Part shown: positions 58,390-64,000 of the stretch, piece by piece | Position numbering within the stretch: position 1 is the stretch's first letter | Layout: each line of letters begins with the position of its first letter | Source: Euptelea pleiosperma | Lineage: Eukaryota; Streptophyta; Magnoliopsida; Ranunculales; Eupteleaceae | Direction of reading: 5' to 3' | DNA: 64,000 nt | Assembly (NCBI GenBank): GCA_035048495.1 | Contig: CM068545.1 | Location: forward strand, 39,446,225 to 39,510,224 | The notes under the pieces: model-generated | The model's database searches: none | Seen by the model: the letters and a program-made list of their open reading frames with translations, nothing else | What the model was told of the DNA's origin: nothing | Made by a program: the position numbers and the translations under genes

Positions 58390-58803
58390 CTAGTAACGCT
58401 CTAAGAACGAAGAAAAATTGAAGAATAAGATGAAGACTCAATCTTCTAGTCTTGATCTTCAACAAAAAACCCCAATAATAAAATCTTGATGGAAAAAGAG
58501 AAGAGGAGATGAGGAAATAGGGTTTCTAATTTTTTAGAATAAAAAAGTGATTTTCGTCACTTTAAAAGGTCTATTTATATCAACTCTCAAGAAACCCTAA
58601 AATAAGTTACTAATGGGCTAAAAATGGCCTTAAGGCCCATATATAACAATTGGGTACTAAATTGGATTATAAACAAGTCCAAAAGGCTCTAAAAGCCCAC
58701 CCAATTAAATATAACAAATAATTATTAATTAATGTATTTCAAACAATCACATAATTTAATTATTAACTAAACAATTAATAATCACGAAAAATGGGTCATT
58801 ACA
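58390..58803 (-). repeat. 3' LTR of the Tekay-like gypsy element (high end certain)
   Basis: On the minus strand it starts TGTAATGACCCATTTTTCG at 58803, straight after the polypurine-like AGGATGGTAGAT. A TATA box GATATAAATAGACC is at about 58575. The low end is not fixed and 58390 is a guess; the 5' LTR is not in the window. Confidence 0.55.
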
Positions 58804-58848
58804 ATCTACCATCCTAAAAAGGAATTTCATCTTCGAAATTAACATACC

Positions 58849-60384
58849 TCACGCAGAAAATAGATGCGGATAGTTGGTCCTCATCTCCGACTCTAACTCC
58901 CATGAGGCCTCTTCCACGTTGTGATGGTTCCATTGGACCTTCACCAACGGGATGACCTTAGTGCGGAGTACCTGCTCCTTCCTATCAAAGATTTTCACCG
59001 GCTCCTCAACATATGATGCATCTGGCTTCAGTCTCAAATCCTGAAAGTCAATAGCATGAGAAGCGTCCCTAACATACTTCTTTGACATCAAAACATGGAA
59101 CACGTCGTGCACACCAGTTAACTGAGGTGGCAAAGCAAGAGGATAGGTGACTGTCCCAATCCTCTCTAAGATCTGGAAAGGTCCAATATACCACAGTGAT
59201 AACTTTGCCTTCTTCTTCCCGAATCTCATAACTCCTCTCATAGGTGAGACCTTAAGGAGCACATGATCACCATCGACGAATTCCAAATTCCTCCTACGCC
59301 TGTCTGTGTAGCTCTTTTGACAACTCTGAGCCGTACGCAAACGCCCTTGAACCACAATAATCCTCTCAGTAGTTTCTCGAACCAATCGGGTCCAAGCAAA
59401 CCACCATCTCCAACCTCTGCCCAACAAAGCGGGGACCGGCAAGGCCTTCCATAAAGAGCCTCAACCGGTGCCATCCCAAGCTGGCATGATAGCTATTGTT
59501 ATATGCGAACTCAATAAGCGGCAGATGGTCCTCCCAACTACTCTTGAAGTCCAAAATACAAGCCCGCAACATGTCTTCCATCACTTGGTTAACACGCTCG
59601 GTCTGCCCATCGGTTTGGGGATGGAAAGCTATACTGTAATCTAATGACGTCCCCAAAGCCTTCTGAAAGCTCCGCCAAAACTTCAATGTAAAACATGAGT
59701 CCCGATCAGATACAATGGACACATGAACTCCATGGAGTTTAACTACATTCCTTATATAAAGCTTGCTCAACTCATCCATGGAGTATGCAACGTGTACTGG
59801 AATGAAATGAGCCGTCTTAGTCAAGCGATCTACCACAACCCACACCGAATCATGGCCCTGTCTTGACTTCGGCAGACCCACAACAAAATCCATAGTCACG
59901 TGCTCCCACGTCCACTCAGCTATAGGCAACGGCTGCAAGGTTCCCCCAGGTCTCTAATGCTCGGCCTTCACTTGCTGACAAGTAAGACATCGCGAAACAT
60001 AACCTACGACCTCACGCTTCATGCCATCCCACCAAAAATGTCTATGCAGGTCTCTATACATCTTAGTACCGCCCGGATGGATCGTATACCTCGAACGATG
60101 TGCCTTATCCAGAATTTCCTATCTCAAGTCTGCCAAGTCAGGAACACATAGTCTCCCACAAAACCTCAAACTGCCATCAGTACCCACTGTCCACTCTGGT
60201 CGAGTACCCTCAACTATCTTAGCTACTCTGGCCTATGACCACTCATCCTGAGTCTAAGCCTGGATAACTCTACTGATTAAGGTCGGCTGAACCACAAGAC
60301 TACACAAAAATCCCTCTACTCTCTGCTGCACAGGATGAATATCAAAATCGGCTACCGTATCTAACATCCGCCACTCCCGAACCA
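58849..60384 (-). pseudogene. pol: Gypsy integrase and chromodomain
   Basis: The integrase zinc half CLTCQQVKAEH is near 59970, then a stop. The core reads WTWEHVTMDFVVGLPKSRQG, VVVDRLTKTAHFIPV, SIVSDRD and IAFHPQTDGQTERVNQVMED in 59938-59366. A frameshift at about 59440 moves to 59442-58849, with [30 protein letters not shown] and the chromodomain-like KVIPLVKVQWNHHNVEEASW, ending in a stop at 58849. Confidence 0.88.
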
Positions 60385-61351
60385 TCAGGTGTGCAATAAA
60401 CCCCTTGACTTCCTACTCAAAGCATCAGCCACAACATTCACCTTCCCCGGATGGTACTGGAAAGTAAAGTCGTAATCTTTTAAAAACTCCATCCACCGAC
60501 GTTGCCTCATGTTCAGCTCCTTCTGGCTAAACAAATATTTCAAGCTCTTATGGTTAGAAAAGAGCTCGAACTTCTCTCCATAAAGGTAGTGTCTCCACAC
60601 CTTCAATGCAAAAACAACAACGGCTAGCTCTAGGTCATGAGTTGGATAATTACGCTCATGGGCCTTAAGCTGTCGAGAGTTGGAAGCCACCACCTTACCC
60701 TCCTGCATCAACACACATCCCAAACCCAAATGAGAAGCATCAGTGTAAATGACAAGTCCCCCACTACTAGATGGAATAGTAAGTACTGGTGCCGATGTCA
60801 GTCTGGTCTTCAAGTCCCGAAAAGCTCGCTCACAATCAACGTCCTAGATGAACTTAACGTCCTTGCGAGTTAGCTGAGTCAACGGTGCGGCTATTAGTGA
60901 AAACCTCTCAATGAATCTCCTGTAATACCCAGCCAAACCCAGGAAACTACGCACCTCCGTAATCGAGGTAGGCTGTCCCTAGTCCAACATTGCCTCTACC
61001 TTAGTCGGATCAACAAAGACTCAATCTCTCGAGATGACATGCCTTAAGAACTTCACCTGCTCCAGCCAGAACTCACACTTCTCAAGTTTGGCATAGAGTC
61101 GGTGCTCTCTCAATGTCCGTAAGACAATCTCGAGGTGCTCATCATGCTCATCTCTCGACTTGGAATAAATCAGTATGTCATCCACGAACATAACAACAAA
61201 CCGATCCAAGAATGGTCTGAATACCCAATTCATCAGGTCCATAAAAGCGGCTAGGACATTGGTCAGCCCAAAAAAGCATAACCAGGAACTCATAATGCCC
61301 ATACCTAGTCCAAAAGGCTGTCTTCAAAATGTCCTTTTCTTTAACCCTCAA
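60385..61351 (-). pseudogene. pol: Gypsy RT C-terminal part and RNase H
   Basis: The RT catalytic [19 protein letters not shown] is in 61302-61021. A stop follows VISRD at about 61021, another is near 60973, and a third interrupts KFI at about 60845. RNase H continues with [19 protein letters not shown] and [20 protein letters not shown], then [17 protein letters not shown], ending at 60385. Confidence 0.88.
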
Positions 61352-62365
61352 CTAGTGATATCCCGATCTCAGGTCAATTTTAGAGAACCACTGGGCATCT
61401 TGAAGCTGATCAAACAGATTATCTATCCTAGGCAAATGATATTTATTATTGATAGTGACCTTGTTCAACTGGCGATAGTCAATGCAAAGACGAAAATACC
61501 CATCCTTCTTCTTAACAAACAACACTGGTGAACCCCAGGGTGAAGTACTCGGTCGTATGAATCCCTGGTCTTTGAGCTCCTGAATCTGACTCTTCAGTTC
61601 TTTCAGCTCAGTCGGTGCCATTCTATAAGGTGCCTTCGATATCGGTGATGTGCCAGGCACAACATCAATACCGAACTCTACTACCCTCCTTGGAGATAAA
61701 CTCAATATCTTTTCGAACACATCAATGAAACTAGAGACTATCGGTAACCGCTCCAGTCTAGCACCTAGCTCTTTAACTTCCACATGGGCAAGAAAACTTT
61801 CTACCAAAGTATCATTCTTGGAACACACGAAACAAACAAAAGACTGCCCCGGAATAGAGAACGTAACTGTCCTCTCAAAACAGTCTAACCTGGCGTGGTA
61901 AGCCGCCAGCCAGTCCATGCCTAAGATGACATCAAACTCTCGCATCTCTAAGACAATCAAGTTAGCTAGTAAAACAAACTCTCCTATCCTGACTGGACAT
62001 TCACGACATATCCGGTCAAGGGTTACCGATCTCCCCAAAGGTGTGACCACAGACAAACAACAATTCAAATGCTCTGGCTCTATTTCCAAAGAAATCACAA
62101 AAGCAGATGATACAAAAGAATGGGTAGCTCCAGAGTCAAATAAAACACTAGCAGGAGAATGGAAAACAATCAATGTACCTTGCACCACTGCTCCAGCTAC
62201 TCCTGCATCACCTTGCATCACAGCAAAAGCCCTACCCTGTTGTGGGAGTTGTCGCTCCACCTGAGGCTTAGGACAATTCCTAGCCAAATGCCCCCTCTCC
62301 TTACAGTTGTAGCATTGCCCCGCAAAGTTCCTGGGATCTGTATGTACTGCCTGCATTGGTACCAT
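61352..62365 (-). CDS. pol: Gypsy zinc knuckle, protease and RT N-terminal part (337 aa open)
   Basis: The zinc knuckle [14 protein letters not shown] sits at residues 19-32. The aspartic protease motif [13 protein letters not shown] is intact near residue 75. The RT begins [20 protein letters not shown], then [34 protein letters not shown] and [11 protein letters not shown], followed by a stop at 61352. It is the longest intact retroelement frame in the window. Confidence 0.88.
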   Translation of the reverse strand: MVPMQAVHTDPRNFAGQCYNCKERGHLARNCPKPQVERQLPQQGRAFAVMQGDAGVAGAVVQGTLIVFHSPASVLFDSGATHSFVSSAFVISLEIEPEHLNCCLSVVTPLGRSVTLDRICRECPVRIGEFVLLANLIVLEMREFDVILGMDWLAAYHARLDCFERTVTFSIPGQSFVCFVCSKNDTLVESFLAHVEVKELGARLERLPIVSSFIDVFEKILSLSPRRVVEFGIDVVPGTSPISKAPYRMAPTELKELKSQIQELKDQGFIRPSTSPWGSPVLFVKKKDGYFRLCIDYRQLNKVTINNKYHLPRIDNLFDQLQDAQWFSKIDLRSGYH

Positions 62366-62383
62366 AGCTATCGGATGGGCTGT

Positions 62384-64000
62384 TGAAAGTAGGATTTTTC
62401 CGCGTCGTTGGTTACGGAAACCCTAGAATCAACAAGATTTGTAATTTATCCGAGATTTCCTACAAAATTCAGAGATTCTAGCATAGGGATTCGTGTCGGA
62501 TGTCGATCCGCACTCGGGATTAGGGAACGTGCAGTAAAGAACATAAAATGACTTTTTTTTTTTTAGTAAAAATTCGGCTTCATTGTATTCCAAACATTCA
62601 TTGAATAATCCTTACAATAATCAACACTGAAATAAATAATTACTGAGAAATGGTAATGGAAGATAGAATTGGCATGGAGAAAGACTTACCGGTGCTTATT
62701 GCATTAGGATGTTTGGCAAAACGGTGGAGAAGGAGGGCAACGATGTTCAGCCAGGGGAAGTAACGGTGTGGAGCGCACCAGCAAGAGGGAGATGGAAAAC
62801 TACGGCTTCGTCTCCACCTAGGCAAAAGGGCAGAATAGTTGGGAGAGATCTTCAATGGAGATCGATATGGTTGGCTAGATTGGAGCACAACGAGACGATG
62901 AGAAAACAACCTCCTTTCTTCTTCTCTTCTTCTTCTTACTTTTCTCTTTTTCTTTTGGGAACCCGGCTGGTGAAGGCGGAGTTACAGGTGTGTTGCTATT
63001 GGACGGTTTAGCAAACCGTGGAGAGGAGTAGCTGTGGCACGACTGTCTGAAGTGCAGCACAGTTGGGTTGGTGCATGGCTGGTGAGAAGACGGCCTGCAA
63101 TGGGGTGGTAAAGGAGATCTTTCTCTCCTCTTTCTTCTTCAATCCCTTTTCCTTTCCTTTCTTTTTTTTTTTTTTTTTTTCTCTTTTTGAAAGAAAGAAT
63201 GAGTGAAGATGGCTTGCAAAAGAAGAAGAGGATGGCTAGGAATGGTAGAGAGGAGAAGGGCGATGCTGATGGAGTGATGGTTGCTGCCGCAACCCAGCAA
63301 TGTAAGGATGATTTTTTTTTTTTTGAGTGGGAATGGAGGGCGATCACGGCCTCTTGCAGGTGCTGTTCAGACCTGCAACACGTAGTTGCAGGTTGTGGAG
63401 AACAGTGAAAGGAGAGGATCTCCAATGCCTAGTGGAGTGGCAGGCTGGGTTGCTGGTTGCACCCCGGAGAACTTGGGGATCGGTGTTGCTACCTGCAACA
63501 CCGGTAGTGAAGAGCTAGGCGTAGAGACGGGCAGACTCTCGTGGAACACGGATTAGAGAAGATCTTCCATGGGTTCGTGGGTTAGAGAGAGTGGATAGAG
63601 GGGAGAGCTTGTTTGAGAGGCGGCTAGGGTTTCAAGGGTTGATGAGAGAGAGTTGAGAAAAGATAGGAGATGTGGGAAGGAAGAGTTCGGTCCAGAGAAG
63701 AGAGCCCTCTTGTGTTTTTGGGCTCCCCCTTTTGTATGGGAACCGTGGGTTTCCATTATAGAAACCCACGGTTTCTAATTTGAAAGCTTCTCTCCCCCTC
63801 CTTTATTTGGAAAATAGATTTTTCAACAAACAAAAAAAATATAATTGTTTCCAAAAGTTTTCCTCTCATTATTCATTCCCATTTAAAATATATACCAATA
63901 AGGTCTAATATTTCTTTCCAAAAAACTCAACTTTCTAAAAATCTCCCTCCCAATGTTCTTTCTAAAAATTCTCCTAATTTTCCAAAATTTTCTTATGTAA
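62384..64000 (-). mobile_element. LTR family X, copy E (cut by window end)
   Basis: It begins TGAAAGTAGGATTTTTCCGCG at 62384 and shares GTTGGTTACGGAAACCCTA and TCGGATGTCGATCCGCACTC with copy D. It has the GTTGCTACCTGCAACACCGG palindrome at 63484 and hairpin GAACCGTGGGTTTCC / GAAACCCACGGTTTC at 63740-63776. It is inserted in the gypsy gag. Confidence 0.82.

Larger units (their letters stand above)
58804..62383 (-). mobile_element. Ty3/gypsy chromovirus (Tekay/Del-like), 5' end replaced by LTR E
   Basis: The order on the minus strand is Gag zinc knuckle, protease, RT, RNase H, integrase and a C-terminal chromodomain, the hallmark of chromoviruses. It is cut at 62383 by X LTR copy E, so most of Gag and the 5' LTR are missing here. 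Stops and shifts make it inactive. Confidence 0.9.

Noticed and set aside
62384..64000. LTR E as the 5' LTR of the gypsy element
   Set aside because: No primer-binding site follows it, the junction cuts Gag, and its sequence is unlike the gypsy 3' LTR.

Overview
This window is nuclear DNA from a flowering plant. The evidence is spliced genes with GT-AG introns and plant protein families, a CCCTAAA-type telomere motif inside an intron, and dense nested plant LTR retrotransposons of the Ty1/copia and Ty3/gypsy (chromodomain Tekay/Del-like) types, with LINEs, a decayed Helitron and several MITE families. The lineage below angiosperm cannot be told from this sequence. There is no bacterial-type operon, CRISPR array, or rRNA or tRNA gene that I can see.

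Two host genes stand out. (1) A two-exon gene at 22761-25128 (+) encodes a 528-residue membrane-anchored LRR receptor-like protein. Its kinase domain has lost the catalytic residues, so it is a pseudokinase. (2) An eight-exon gene at 38759-52193 (-) encodes a 279-residue alpha-N-terminal protein methyltransferase (NTMT1 / At5g44450 family). It is invisible as a single ORF because it is spread over 13.4 kb. All seven introns have GT-AG ends, all phases join, and intron 3 is 8.5 kb of LINE, copia and MITE debris.

Layout. 1-6930: big LTRs of one family ('X', TGAAAGTAGG...AATATCA as read on +, about 2.6-2.8 kb, purine-rich) around another LTR ('W', 2578 to about 4490) that carries a six-unit array of hairpins. 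6931-15977: a nest in which a LINE (8285-8552 plus 13520-15187) is split by an inverted LTR ('Y2'), itself split by a 3.4-kb TG...CA element ('Z', 8736-12164, perfect TATAT target duplication), with direct Y copies (Y1, Y3) on both sides. 15978-19640: decayed Helitron RepHel. 20566-22238: fold-back elements and MITEs. 22761-25128: receptor pseudokinase gene, followed by an unassigned protein-like stretch. 25748-28066: MITE, AT-rich DNA and microsatellites. 28073-35440: complete but dead copia element (-) with identical-length LTRs, an ACAACG target duplication and an X solo LTR inside it. 35590-37540: minisatellites and a diverged segmental duplication carrying a MITE with its empty site. 38759-52193: NTMT1. 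52194-53387: its upstream region with MITEs. 53388-55984: X LTR plus shared internal sequence. 58390-62383: Tekay-like gypsy element (-), dead. 62384-64000: another X LTR, cut by the window end.

The region is mainly a record of layered transposition around two expressed-looking genes. I found no convincing new multi-gene system. The most unusual signals are the hairpin array in LTR W, the ATCGAT palindrome clusters in LTR Y, the recurrent GTTGCAGG/CCTGCAAC palindromes in LTR X, the fully degenerate pseudokinase, and a Gln in the NTMT1 position where human NTMT1 has a proposed catalytic His.
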